In this document: positions 44,952 to 52,655 of the stretch, one piece after another
Numbering within the stretch: position 1 is the stretch's first letter
Layout of the letters: every line of letters begins with the position of its first letter
Origin: Ruminococcaceae bacterium BL-6
Lineage (GTDB): Bacteria; Bacillota; Clostridia; Oscillospirales; Acutalibacteraceae
NCBI GenBank assembly: GCA_902810075.1
Contig: LR778135.1
Coordinates: 3,348,001 to 3,412,000, forward strand
DNA length: 64,000 nt
Direction of reading: 5' to 3'
Program-made: the position numbers and the translations under genes
The notes under the pieces: generated by a model
Seen by the model: the letters and a program-made list of their open reading frames with translations, nothing else
Told to the model about the DNA's origin: nothing
Database searches by the model: none

Positions 44952-45449
44952 TTACTCCTCCACAAGCTCATCGTCCAAAAGCCGCACCGACGAGGTGTCC
45001 TTTTTGGGGATGGCAATCAATTCTTCCTCCCCGGCACGCAGGCGGATCACAGAATCCTCACAGGATAAAAGCGTGCCGGTCAGCTCGCGCCGGCCATCCT
45101 GTCTGGGGCGGATCAGCTTTACCCGCACCTGCGCGCCGGCGAACCGCTGAAAATGCTCGGGCCGCGTCAGTTCCCGGCCGATACCGGGCGAGCAGACCTC
45201 GAGGCAGTAGCTCTGCTCGATGGGGTCGGCCTGGTCCAGCAGCGGATTCAGCGCGCGGCTCATTTTTTCACAGTCGTCAATGCCCACTCCGCCCGGCTTG
45301 TCGATCAGGATGCGCAGGAACCAGCCGGCGCCTTCCTTGACGAACCGGACATCCCAAAGGGACAGCCCAAGCTGCCGCGCCACCGGCTCGGCGAGGGCGG
45401 TTACGATCTGTACGGTACCGCCGGACCTTTTTTTCCCAGACAATCTCAT
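44952..45449 (-). CDS. rimP: Ribosome maturation factor RimP
   Basis: 30S assembly factor. VTALAEPVARQLGLSLWDVRFVKEGAGWFLRILIDKPGGVGIDDCEKMSRALNPLLDQADPIEQSYCLEVCSPGIGRELTRPEHFQRFAG is characteristic of the family; an SH3-like C-terminal domain follows. 165 residues. The AGGTGA site touches the ATG at 45449; a TTG at 45443 would be better spaced and is the alternative. First gene of the rimP-nusA-infB operon. Confidence 0.93.
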   Translation of the reverse strand: MRLSGKKRSGGTVQIVTALAEPVARQLGLSLWDVRFVKEGAGWFLRILIDKPGGVGIDDCEKMSRALNPLLDQADPIEQSYCLEVCSPGIGRELTRPEHFQRFAGAQVRVKLIRPRQDGRRELTGTLLSCEDSVIRLRAGEEELIAIPKKDTSSVRLLDDELVEE

Positions 45450-45467
45450 TCACCTCATAGACAAACA

Positions 45468-45491
45468 AAAGAGCGGGTCGCCCCACTCTTT
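45468..45491 (-). promoter_or_regulatory. Attenuator-like hairpin in the rimP-nusA leader
   Basis: On the minus strand AAAGAGTGGG pairs with CCCGCTCTTT around a 4-base loop and is followed by TGTTTGT, a terminator shape placed between the promoter and rimP. In Bacillus subtilis NusA is known to control its own operon through a leader terminator, so this is the likely counterpart. Confidence 0.6.
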
Positions 45492-45524
45492 CATCCTCAC
45501 TCAAATCTTCGTATTGATGCTAAT

Positions 45525-45553
45525 ATTATATCACAGCCCTTTGCAAAAAGCAA
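45525..45553 (-). promoter_or_regulatory. Promoter of the rimP-nusA-infB operon
   Basis: Minus strand TTGCTT (45548-45553), 17-base spacer, TATAAT (45525-45530). Confidence 0.7.
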
Positions 45554-45562
45554 ATTTTTTTT

Positions 45563-45610
45563 AGGCCTCGTCCGAACGATCGCGGAACCAGTCTGTTTCG
45601 GCTAAAATCC
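45563..45610 (+). repeat. Dispersed intergenic repeat, copy 2
   Basis: Begins AGGCCTCGTCCGAAC and ends TTTCGGCTAAAATCC; about 75% identical to 6901-6948. As there, it lies directly downstream of the stop of a minus-strand gene (spoVT). Confidence 0.6.
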
Positions 45611-45636
45611 GCCGTTTTTTATGGATCAAACAGGGC

Positions 45637-46176
45637 CTAGCTTTCGATCTGCCTTCCCAAAAAGGATGCGGTGGCCTGCGTCAGCTTTACGTCGCTGGGG
45701 TCGGGCTGCTCCGACGAATCGCTCGAAAGCAGCACCACGGAGCCCACCACGTCGCTCGACGCGATGATGGGGTAGACCACGGCGGCGGTGCGGTTGATCC
45801 CCTCCACCGGCTGAAGCGGCTGGGCGCTTTTATCCTGCACATAGCTGCGGCGCGCGTGCATGGCCTCCTCCAGGTCCGGCGACACGCGGCGCTCGAGGTA
45901 TTCCTTGCGGGAAGCCCCCGAAACCGCGATCACGTGGTCGCAGTCGCACACCAGAACCGGCTGGCCGGATATTTTGCTCAGCACGTCGGCATACTGAAAG
46001 GCAAAGGAAGACATCTCCCCCACAGCCGAATACTTTTTAAAAATAACGCCGCCCTCCGAATCCGTAAATATTTCAAGCGGATCCCCCTCGCGGATACGCA
46101 GGGTCCGGCGGATCTCTTTTGGAATTACGACACGTCCTAAGTCATCAATTCTTCTGACAATTCCTGTGGCCTTCAA
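45637..46176 (-). CDS. spoVT: SpoVT-like transition/sporulation regulator (AbrB domain + GAF-like domain)
   Basis: DNA-binding regulator of late forespore genes in spore formers. N-terminal AbrB swapped-hairpin domain (MKATGIVRRIDDLGRVVIPKEIRRTLRIREGDPLEIFTDSEGGVIFKKY) and a C-terminal GAF-like sensor domain (ISGQPVLVCDCDHVIAVSGASRKEYLERRVS...VVYPIIASSDVVGSVVLLS). 179 residues, full length. Start is a TTG at 46176 with GGAGG eight bases upstream. Its presence argues for a sporulating organism. Confidence 0.93.
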   Translation of the reverse strand: MKATGIVRRIDDLGRVVIPKEIRRTLRIREGDPLEIFTDSEGGVIFKKYSAVGEMSSFAFQYADVLSKISGQPVLVCDCDHVIAVSGASRKEYLERRVSPDLEEAMHARRSYVQDKSAQPLQPVEGINRTAAVVYPIIASSDVVGSVVLLSSDSSEQPDPSDVKLTQATASFLGRQIES

Positions 46177-46584
46177 ATTAATTCCCTCCTGCGATTTATT
46201 TCACGGTTATTATCCGCAGGAATAAACTGCTTATTCGTTTCTGGAAACGGAACAGTACAGTTTTTGTCAAGGTTTATTCTGGAAATTGCTTTTTCCGCAC
46301 AGGCGGATTTTCCACTATTCAATCCGCGCGGATTGGTGTATAATATTGTCACAATGCGCTTCAGGCGCAGGAGCTTTGCAGGGAAAGAGGAAAAAGCCCC
46401 GCGCCCGAGCAAAGCAGGACAAGCTTAAAGAGCCCAGGGCTTGCGGCTTTGTTCCGCACGCATAACGCCATTCATTCTGCGGCATTTCCAGCTTAAGATG
46501 CAGCATTGGTTTTGTTCAAAACCGGGTTCGCAGTCATAAGCGGAATTGCCACCAATAATTTTGATGATACGGGAGGTCTCTCTT
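46177..46584. other. Intergenic region between spoVT and lipoprotein gene
   Basis: About 400 bases without a gene. It shows a plus-strand TATAAT at 46339-46344 with a weak -35, GC-rich short inverted repeats after it (GCGCTTCAGGCGC at about 46355), and at 46527-46553 the dispersed block with ATAAGCGGAATTGCC. A short RNA is possible but no known family is recognised. Confidence 0.4.
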
Positions 46585-47034
46585 TTGAAAAAAACCGCAA
46601 AATTTCCTTTGATCCTGCTGGCCGCCGTACTGCTCTTCGTCTTTTCCGGCTGCTCCGCGCGCACGGCGATCAGCGCCAAGGACTTTCAGACGCTGGCGGA
46701 AAAGGCGGGCTACACCGTAACGGACAACACCAAAACGGCCGCCGGGGCGAAAAGCTTTCTGACCGCTTCAAACGACAAGGACGCGGAGCTTTCCTATGCG
46801 GCCCTGTCCGACGACGCGGCCGCCCTCAGGGTCTACAACAGCTTCCGCGACCAGATTCAAGCCGGGGACAACAAGGCCAAAAACGTGGATTCCACCCCTT
46901 ACGCGAAATACTCGGTGACAAACGGAGAGCTCCATTATGTGGTCTGCCGCGTGAACAACACCGTGATCTACGGGAAATGCACGGCTGCGGATGCGGCCGC
47001 GACGGACCGCTTTTTCGATTCCATCCACTACTGA
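46585..47034 (+). CDS. Lipoprotein of unknown function
   Basis: 149 residues. Signal peptide with lipobox ending at Cys23 (LLFVFSGC), then a small soluble domain (ISAKDFQTLAEKAGYTVTDNTKTAAGAKSFLTASNDKDAELSYAALSDDAAALRVYNSFRDQIQ). No family recognised with certainty. The TTG at 46585 is used because GGAGG lies eight bases upstream and the signal peptide then begins directly; the frame is open to 46546. Ends before a strong terminator shared with the Rnf-like operon. Confidence 0.75.
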   Translation: MKKTAKFPLILLAAVLLFVFSGCSARTAISAKDFQTLAEKAGYTVTDNTKTAAGAKSFLTASNDKDAELSYAALSDDAAALRVYNSFRDQIQAGDNKAKNVDSTPYAKYSVTNGELHYVVCRVNNTVIYGKCTAADAAATDRFFDSIHY

Positions 47035-47132
47035 TCCAGGCCTTGGGGTGCTGCCCCAAACACCGTGAACTTTTGAAAAGGCTTGACCAAAACTTTTTGG
47101 ATTTATAAAGCCTTCTCAAATCAGGACGCCCC

Positions 47133-47160
47133 AACAGGCGCGGCATCTGCCGCGCCTGTT
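47133..47160. terminator. Terminator between lipoprotein gene and Rnf-like operon
   Basis: AACAGGCGCGGCA and its perfect complement with a two-base loop, followed by TCTTTTTT on the plus strand. Two further inverted repeats precede it (47043-47059 and about 47074-47118). Confidence 0.85.
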
Positions 47161-47167
47161 TCTTTTT

Positions 47168-47761
47168 TCAGAAAAGGCGTCCGCCGGTGAAGCCGAAAAA
47201 GGCCAGCGACAGGATGCCGACATAGAGGAACACGGCCGGCAGCCCCTGAAACGCCTGCGGCATATCGGGGTTCCTCATCCGCCCCATCGCCTGGGAAAGC
47301 ACGGCGGATGCAAACAGGAACGCCGCCCCCGTCCCAAGCGCGTAGCCGATCATCTGCCACGGCCCGAGAAAGAAGACCCGCCGCAGGAACGGCATGGAAA
47401 GCACCACGGAGTTGATGGCCGAGGAAGAGAGGAACGGCTCCACCTTTTTGTAAAACTTCGGCCACCACGTCCGCCAGACGAAGGCAGCTGCCAGATAGAC
47501 CGCCGCCGTGCCGCAGGCGAACAGCACCGGCCGGGCGGCCGCGGCCCAGCCGCCCGCGGGGACCGTGCGGCCGAACCAGATCCCCAGGGCCGCTGAAGCG
47601 AGCGTGAACCCGCACACCAGGCCGGAATAGGTGATCGCCGTTTTTGGCCGCCGCGCGGCGCGCAGCACGCGGCTGAACCCGATTCCGCCCGTGAAAATCA
47701 GGTTTTCCGACGTCACCGCCAAAACGGCGTACAGCATCATCTGCGCCAGCGTCTGCATCAC
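47168..47761 (-). CDS. RnfA-like membrane protein lacking the cluster cysteines
   Basis: Polytopic membrane protein, 197 residues, six hydrophobic segments, aligning with RnfA/RsxA along its length (C-terminal QAFQGLPAVFLYVGILSLAFFGFTGG matches APFRG...LITAGLMSLAFMGFSG). In true RnfA a cysteine in each of two half-helices (GLCPF and TTNCAVLG) holds a [2Fe-2S] cluster; here these sites read GGIGFSR and AINSVVLS, so both cysteines are gone. Its ATG overlaps the RnfE-like stop by 4 bases. Last gene of the C-D-E-A operon; it cannot carry electrons in the known way. Confidence 0.85.
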   Translation of the reverse strand: MMQTLAQMMLYAVLAVTSENLIFTGGIGFSRVLRAARRPKTAITYSGLVCGFTLASAALGIWFGRTVPAGGWAAAARPVLFACGTAAVYLAAAFVWRTWWPKFYKKVEPFLSSSAINSVVLSMPFLRRVFFLGPWQMIGYALGTGAAFLFASAVLSQAMGRMRNPDMPQAFQGLPAVFLYVGILSLAFFGFTGGRLF

Positions 47762-48474
47762 GGCGTCACCTTCCCTTCCGCGGGCCTTTTATGGTTGACG
47801 AACTGGATGAGCGCGGAGAGGAATCCGAGCAGGATCAGCCCCGCAAACGGGTACGATGCGGGGTTTTGAAGCGCCGTATTCCCCAACCGGCTCAGGCTGT
47901 GCGCCCAGCCCGCGCGCAGGGCGGAAACGATCAGAAGCACCGCGCAGAAGCCAGCCGTGCATCCGAGCGAATCGGCGAGCACCGCCGGGGTCAGATGGTT
48001 AGGGGCGTAATCGTTCGCCCGCGACAGGATGATCGAATTCGCGATCATCAGCGGGCCGTAAATGCCGAGCCCCAAAGACGCCCCCGGCATCACAACATCC
48101 AGCAGGCGCGACGCGGGCAGGTAGAACAGCGCCGAAAGCAGCAGCACAAGAGCGGGCCGCACCCAGACCGGCACCTTCTCGCCGAGCCACCCGCTGATCA
48201 GGCAGACGGGCGTCATCATCACAAGCATCAGCAGCGAAAGCGCCCACGCGTTTTCCATGCTGTACCCCGCGGCGACAACCGGAAACAGGCCGAGCGCACC
48301 GATGACGACCGGATTTTTGAAGATCACGCCGTTCACGAGGATCGTGCCCGCCTGCCGGAGGAGCTTTTTCCGTCCGGCTCTTTTTGCCGGAAGGGCCTTT
48401 GGCTTCCGGCTTTGGCTCTTCTCCCTTTTCGCGGCGGCGGGAGCGCCCGCGCGCCATTTATTCCTCTTTTTCAC
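47758..48474 (-). CDS. RnfE-like membrane protein lacking the cluster cysteines
   Basis: 238 residues, with a basic N-terminal tail (residues 1-40, Lys/Arg/Ala-rich) and about six membrane segments. KNPVVIGALGLFPVVAAGYSMENAWALS aligns with the RnfE segment NN..LVQLLGLCPLLAV, with Cys replaced by Phe; SLGLGIYGPLMIANSIILSRANDYA aligns with [23 protein letters not shown], with Cys replaced by Ser. The two cluster-binding cysteines of RnfE are therefore absent. GTG start at 48474 with GGAGG upstream; overlaps the RnfD-like gene by 17 bases. Confidence 0.85.
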   Translation of the reverse strand: MKKRNKWRAGAPAAAKREKSQSRKPKALPAKRAGRKKLLRQAGTILVNGVIFKNPVVIGALGLFPVVAAGYSMENAWALSLLMLVMMTPVCLISGWLGEKVPVWVRPALVLLLSALFYLPASRLLDVVMPGASLGLGIYGPLMIANSIILSRANDYAPNHLTPAVLADSLGCTAGFCAVLLIVSALRAGWAHSLSRLGNTALQNPASYPFAGLILLGFLSALIQFVNHKRPAEGKVTP

Positions 48475-49387
48475 GTCCGCGCCTCCTTTCCGCCTGCAGG
48501 GAACAGACCGCCCCATCGATCAACGGAGCCGCCGCGTTCATCAGCAAAACGGTAAAGCTCGCGCTCTGCTCGTAAACGCCGAAGCGCCTCATCAGCATCA
48601 GGACGATCCCCCCCAGCAACCCGTACAGCGCGCCGCCGGAAACGGTGCGGGGCGCCGTCACCGGATCGGTCATCATAAAGACGGCGCAGAACAGCAGGGA
48701 TCCGGAAAGCATCTCGTACTTCACGGATGTAAGCGGCGGCACCAGAATGCGCGGGAACAGCGCCGCGAACACCGCCGCGGAAACCAGGAACCAGAACGGG
48801 ATCTGCCAGTTCGCGGCGCGGCGCACGAACAGAAAAAGGCTGCAGGCCGCGATCACAAGTGCCGCCGTCGTTCCGACGGGCCCGGCCGTCAGGCCCCACA
48901 GCATCTCGGATGGGACCGCCTCCGGCTTCAGGCCGGCTTTCAGCGCCGCCGCGGGGGACTGCTGCGCATAGCGGAACATCTCCCCGGGCCAGAAGGCCGT
49001 GGCGAACGCCAGGCCCGCCGCGGCGGGATTGAACGGCGTGTGCCCGGTCGAGCCGAACGGAATCCTCGCCGCGAGGACGGCGAAAACGCCAGCCGCCGCG
49101 GGAAGCCAGTACGGCGCGCCCGGGGGCATCATCGCGACGATCACCATGCCGGTGACCATGGGGGAAAGCTCGGAGATATTGATTTCGCGCTTTGCCACCA
49201 GGCATCCCGCGATTTCGGCCAGCATGCAGGCGGCGACGGAAACGGCGGCAAGCTTCAGCACGGAAACGCCGTAATGCACCGTCGGAAGGATCAGCAGCGC
49301 CGCCAGCGCCAGCAGCATATCGCGCATCATGGAGCCGACGGATTCCTCCGTCCGGAGGAACGGCGCCGTTTTTGTCCGGATCATCAT
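48458..49387 (-). CDS. RnfD-like membrane protein without the flavinylation motif
   Basis: 309 residues, about nine membrane segments; matches RnfD/NqrB in GSTGHTPFNPAAAGLAFATAFWP, GLTAGPVGTTAALVIAACSLFLF and FMMTDPVTAPRTVSGGALYGLLGGI. In RnfD an FMN is attached to Thr in an SGATxL motif shortly before the G..G..GxT region; here that stretch reads QQSPAAALKAGLKPEAVPSEML and has no such threonine. It lies directly after the RnfC-like gene. The usual next gene, rnfG, is missing. Confidence 0.85.
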   Translation of the reverse strand: MMIRTKTAPFLRTEESVGSMMRDMLLALAALLILPTVHYGVSVLKLAAVSVAACMLAEIAGCLVAKREINISELSPMVTGMVIVAMMPPGAPYWLPAAAGVFAVLAARIPFGSTGHTPFNPAAAGLAFATAFWPGEMFRYAQQSPAAALKAGLKPEAVPSEMLWGLTAGPVGTTAALVIAACSLFLFVRRAANWQIPFWFLVSAAVFAALFPRILVPPLTSVKYEMLSGSLLFCAVFMMTDPVTAPRTVSGGALYGLLGGIVLMLMRRFGVYEQSASFTVLLMNAAAPLIDGAVCSLQAERRRGREKEE

Positions 49388-49393
49388 AGGCCC

Positions 49394-50632
49394 CTATCCC
49401 CTTTCCTTGATTTCCGCGGCGCGCGCCACCGCTTCCGCCGGAGAAAGGCCGGATGGGCACACCACCGAGCAGGCGTTGCACCGGCAGCACTTTTCGGCCC
49501 GGTAAAGCTTTTGCGGGTCCGGATACCGGTTTTCCTGAAGCTGGCGCTGAAGATACCACGGCAGGATGCGCATGGGGCACACCCTGGCGCACCGCCCGCA
49601 GCCGATACACGGGAAAACCTTTTTCTCGGGCGCGTCCGCCGGCAGCACCACAAGGCAGCGGGTATCCGCCGTAACCGGCGTTTCCGGATTGGTCACCATG
49701 CCGCCCGTGATGGGCGAGCCCGCCACCGCGACGGCATCCCTTTCCGCGCCGCATGCCGCAAGCAGCTCGCCCACCGGCGTGCCGAGCAGCACCCTCAGGT
49801 TTTTCCATTCTTTGGCCCCTTCGCCCGAAACGGTCACGACAGTGGAAACCTGGGGGCGGCCCTGCTCCACCGCCTCATACAGCGCGGCAAGCGCCTGGAC
49901 GCCGATCAGCCCGGGGCGCCGTCCGTGAAGCTGCTGCTCCCTCAGCAGGCGGGGCCACGCGGGGTAAATCCCCCCGCCGCTCACCAGCATATCCGATTCC
50001 GCCCCCGAGATGCGGGCGTAGTGCCTGGCCCGCATCTCGCTCGCCACGGCGATTTTCCGCTCGGATGCGCCGCAGGCCGCGGCGGCGAGCTCCAGCTCGG
50101 CGCGGACCGCCGCCCGGTTCTCTTTGAGCACGGCGAGCCCGCTGCAGACATAGGGCTCGTCATCCAGAACATTTGCGGCGAGCCAGTCGATTTTCAGCCG
50201 CCGGAAGCGTTTCAGCTTCTTAAACAGGGGGATCCCGTCATATTCATCTATAATCCCCGCCGCGGCGGAAAGCCGGATGATCTCGTCCGGCTCCGCCCCC
50301 ATCCCCGGGGACTCGAGCCTGATCTCCCCGACGGCTTCGTTGGTCTCGATGACAGCGCAGTCCACCGTCCCGGAAACCGGATGCGGCATGGCGCGGATCC
50401 CGAGCACCCTCCCGCCGGCGGGGGCGCAGACGGCGACGTTGCGGATCGGCATGGAAAGCTGGCTGTAGCGCAGCACCACATCCCCCTCCCGCACACAGCG
50501 CTGCGCGGATGTCTGCGCGCCGGGCAGCGGCACCGCAATGATTTTCGGGGCGGGCAGCGTTTCGATCCTGTTTTTCATCGTCCGGCTCTTTTTCTGCTCC
50601 AGACGGACTCCGCCTGAAAAAATTGAAATCAT
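49394..50632 (-). CDS. RnfC-like iron-sulfur protein with lost NADH/FMN loop
   Basis: 412 residues. Keeps the N-terminal RnfC barrel region (LPAPKIIAVPLPGAQTSAQRCVREGDVVLRYSQLSM), the DDEPYVCSGLAVLKENRAAV region (ECEPY in RnfC), the soluble ligand-binding-like part and two [4Fe-4S] motifs, CIGCGRCARVCP and CCRCNACSVVCP. The glycine-rich nucleotide/flavin loop of RnfC (GLGGAGFPT) is replaced by IIDEYDGIPLFKKL. ATG at 50632 has GAGGTGA upstream. First gene of the operon, so the only obvious redox centres of the complex are these two clusters. Confidence 0.87.
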   Translation of the reverse strand: MISIFSGGVRLEQKKSRTMKNRIETLPAPKIIAVPLPGAQTSAQRCVREGDVVLRYSQLSMPIRNVAVCAPAGGRVLGIRAMPHPVSGTVDCAVIETNEAVGEIRLESPGMGAEPDEIIRLSAAAGIIDEYDGIPLFKKLKRFRRLKIDWLAANVLDDEPYVCSGLAVLKENRAAVRAELELAAAACGASERKIAVASEMRARHYARISGAESDMLVSGGGIYPAWPRLLREQQLHGRRPGLIGVQALAALYEAVEQGRPQVSTVVTVSGEGAKEWKNLRVLLGTPVGELLAACGAERDAVAVAGSPITGGMVTNPETPVTADTRCLVVLPADAPEKKVFPCIGCGRCARVCPMRILPWYLQRQLQENRYPDPQKLYRAEKCCRCNACSVVCPSGLSPAEAVARAAEIKERG

Positions 50633-50699
50633 TGCCAAATCACCTCTTGCCCAAACGGCGCGAACAGGACCGCATTCCCATTTGAGATTCAGAATTTCT

Positions 50700-50734
50700 G
50701 CTGTTTCTCCCCGCCTTCGGCGGGGAGAAACAGC
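50700..50734. promoter_or_regulatory. 16-bp perfect palindromic hairpin upstream of the Rnf-like operon
   Basis: GCTGTTTCTCCCCGCC, TTC, then the exact complement. It lies between the divergent RnfC-like and MecA-like genes with no T-run. Related CCCCGCC/GGCGGGG hairpins occur at about 16174, 43806 and 60352. A dispersed block with ATAAGTGGAATCGCC follows at 50748-50773. Confidence 0.5.
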
Positions 50735-50812
50735 TCCGGATTTTCACAAACATAAGTGGAATCGCCATAATATTATAGTACCAGAACCGCTATTGATACT
50801 GGGGGTGTCGAT

Positions 50813-51385
50813 TTGAAGATGAAAGCCTTGGATGCTTCCCACCTGCTGATCATTCTGACCGCGCAGGAATCCCGCTCTCTCGGGCTCACGGAAGGGTTAA
50901 GCTGGAACAGCCTGCACTGCCGGCTGACGATCGCCCGCATTTTTGCGGCGGCCTGCGCCAACACGGATTTCGCCCGCCACAAGGACCAGATCGCGATCCG
51001 GGCGATGGCGACGACAGACGGAGAAACGGTTTTGATGTTTACCGCAGTTGCCCCGGCGAAGGCAAAAAAAGGGGCGACGCGTAAGATTTTCCGAATCAAA
51101 TACTCCGGCCCGTACGTTTACGAGCTGGAAAACGCCGACGACCTGCTGAACGCCCTGGAACGGCTTTACCGCAGCAACACGCAGGGCGGATGCCAGCTTC
51201 TGCAGTACGGCCGCAAATACCGGCTGATCCTTTCCCCTTATTTCACGATGAAGGAAAAAACGGAAGGCATCCTGAAAGAATACGGACGGCTGTGCGGGGT
51301 CGGGAAAGTCGCGGCGGCCGTTTCGCTGGAGCACGGCCGGGTTCTCTCGCGGGATGCCGTAAAGCAGGTGGGCGGCTGCCTTTAA
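50813..51385 (+). CDS. MecA-like adaptor protein (divergent)
   Basis: 190 residues. The C-terminal half (YELENADDLLNALERLYRSNTQGGCQLLQYGRKYRLILSPYF...EGILKEYGRLCGVGKVAAAVSLEHGRVLSRDAVKQV) resembles the ClpC-binding domain of MecA, including the EYG and LEEHGKVI-like segments, and the short N-terminal domain (MKALDASHLLIILTAQESRSLGL) resembles the substrate-binding one. MecA targets proteins to the ClpCP protease and controls competence in Bacillus. Similarity is weak, so this is a tentative call. Start TTG 50813 has GGGGGTG upstream; an ATG two codons on is the alternative. Ends overlapping rpe by 4 bases. Confidence 0.6.
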   Translation: MKMKALDASHLLIILTAQESRSLGLTEGLSWNSLHCRLTIARIFAAACANTDFARHKDQIAIRAMATTDGETVLMFTAVAPAKAKKGATRKIFRIKYSGPYVYELENADDLLNALERLYRSNTQGGCQLLQYGRKYRLILSPYFTMKEKTEGILKEYGRLCGVGKVAAAVSLEHGRVLSRDAVKQVGGCL

Positions 51386-52020
51386 CGTTTTGCCGCCTGA
51401 AGCCTGGCGATCGCCGCCGCCGGATTTTCAGCCCGGAACACGCTCGTCCCGGCGACGCAGATATCCACGCCGGCGGCGGCGCACTGAACCACCGTCTCGG
51501 GATTGATGCCGCCGTCCACTTCCACCAGCACCGCCGGGCGGCGTTCTTTGACGGCGCGCACCTTTTCCATCATGCCGGGCATAAAGCTCTGCCCGCCGAA
51601 CCCGGGCTCCACCGTCATGACCAAAACCAGAAACAGCTTATCCAGATACGGGAACACGGCCTTGGCCGGCGTTCCCGGTTTTATTGCCAGGGCCGGCTTG
51701 GCGCCGCCCGCAAGGATCGCCCCGACGGTTTCGGCCGGATCGTCGGCGGATTCCAGATGGAACGAAATGACGTCGGCCCCCGCGTCGATAAAATCCGGAA
51801 TGTATTTCAGGGGATGCTCGATCATCAGGTGGACGTCGAACGGGACGCGCGTGTAAGGGCGCATGGCCTTGATCACGGGCGCGCCGAAGGTCAGGTTCGG
51901 GACGAACGCCCCATCCATGACGTCCAGATGGATAAAGTCGGCTCCGCCTTCCGTTATTTTCTCGACCTCGCTGCCCAGATGGGCGAAATCCGACGACAGC
52001 ATGGATGGTGCGATCAGCAT
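51382..52020 (-). CDS. rpe: Ribulose-phosphate 3-epimerase
   Basis: Interconverts ribulose 5-phosphate and xylulose 5-phosphate. TIM-barrel motifs: IAPSMLSSDFAHLG, DFIHLDVMDGAFVPNLTFG, HLMIEHP, VMTVEPGFGGQSFMPGMMEKV and VEVDGGINPETV. 212 residues. The start at 52020 is set by GGAGGG; the frame stays open upstream to 52134. It supplies the pentose phosphate pathway used by the split transketolase elsewhere in the window. Confidence 0.96.
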   Translation of the reverse strand: MLIAPSMLSSDFAHLGSEVEKITEGGADFIHLDVMDGAFVPNLTFGAPVIKAMRPYTRVPFDVHLMIEHPLKYIPDFIDAGADVISFHLESADDPAETVGAILAGGAKPALAIKPGTPAKAVFPYLDKLFLVLVMTVEPGFGGQSFMPGMMEKVRAVKERRPAVLVEVDGGINPETVVQCAAAGVDICVAGTSVFRAENPAAAIARLQAAKR

Positions 52021-52298
52021 GATAAATTCCCTCCGTATTCCCATAAAACAGGTTTGTTTTATTTTACCCCAAACCCGCCGTTTTTTCAAGCGCGGGAACC
52101 CGGCGCGCCATGGGAAGCGGGCCCTTTTTTCCACGAAATAGAAAAGCCCGCCGCAGCCATACGGCCACGGCAGGCAATCTATAATAAAGCGGTGCCAAAT
52201 TTCGCCCGCAATTCATCTTATGCAGGCACGGCGGTCCGCGCCACCGGTTTTGCGGGGATGTCCCGCATTTTTCTTTTCATTCTTCCGGGCCGGAAAAA

Positions 52299-52586
52299 TC
52301 AATTCTTCTTCCCGGCGTCATCCTGCGGAGCGTCATCCTGCGTTTTTTTCTTCTCGCGGTAAAACGCGATGCTGACGATCACAAGGACGATCGCGATCAG
52401 GACGCGCAGCAGGATTCCGCCCGTTCCGGCGAACAGGTTCTGCGGCGAAAGCACATCCGCCAGCCACCAGACGCCCAGCACCAGAAAAAAAGCCCCCGCC
52501 ACATAGAACACTTTATTTTCACGGCCCATTTTAAAAATCAGGATCAGGCCGACCAGAAGCCACATGGCCGCGTAGACAAAACCCAT
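52299..52586 (-). CDS. Small membrane protein of unknown function
   Basis: 95 residues with three hydrophobic segments (FVYAAMWLLVGLILIFKM, VFYVAGAFFLVLGVWWLADVL, GGILLRVLIAIVLVIVSIAFY) and a charged tail (REKKKTQDDAPQDDAGKKN). Not recognised. ATG at 52586 has AAAGG close upstream. The 280 bases between it and rpe hold short hairpins but no gene. Confidence 0.7.
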   Translation of the reverse strand: MGFVYAAMWLLVGLILIFKMGRENKVFYVAGAFFLVLGVWWLADVLSPQNLFAGTGGILLRVLIAIVLVIVSIAFYREKKKTQDDAPQDDAGKKN

Positions 52587-52655
52587 AGAACCTTTCCGCC
52601 CCTTTTCACCGTTTTTCTCAAGTATAGGCCGCAGAGGGCCGGATGTCAAGGCGGA

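Noticed and set aside
46546..46584. ATG start 13 codons upstream for the lipoprotein gene
   Set aside because: The GGAGG ribosome site lies inside this stretch and points to the TTG at 46585, which also gives a proper signal peptide.
47758..50632. Canonical electron-transporting Rnf complex
   Set aside because: rnfB and rnfG are missing and all membrane cluster cysteines are replaced, so the standard annotation would be misleading.
52180..52278. Plus-strand TATAAT at 52180 with a TGCGGG/CCCGCA hairpin and T-run at about 52250-52278, a possible small RNA
   Set aside because: No acceptable -35 box at any usual spacing; left out as a feature.
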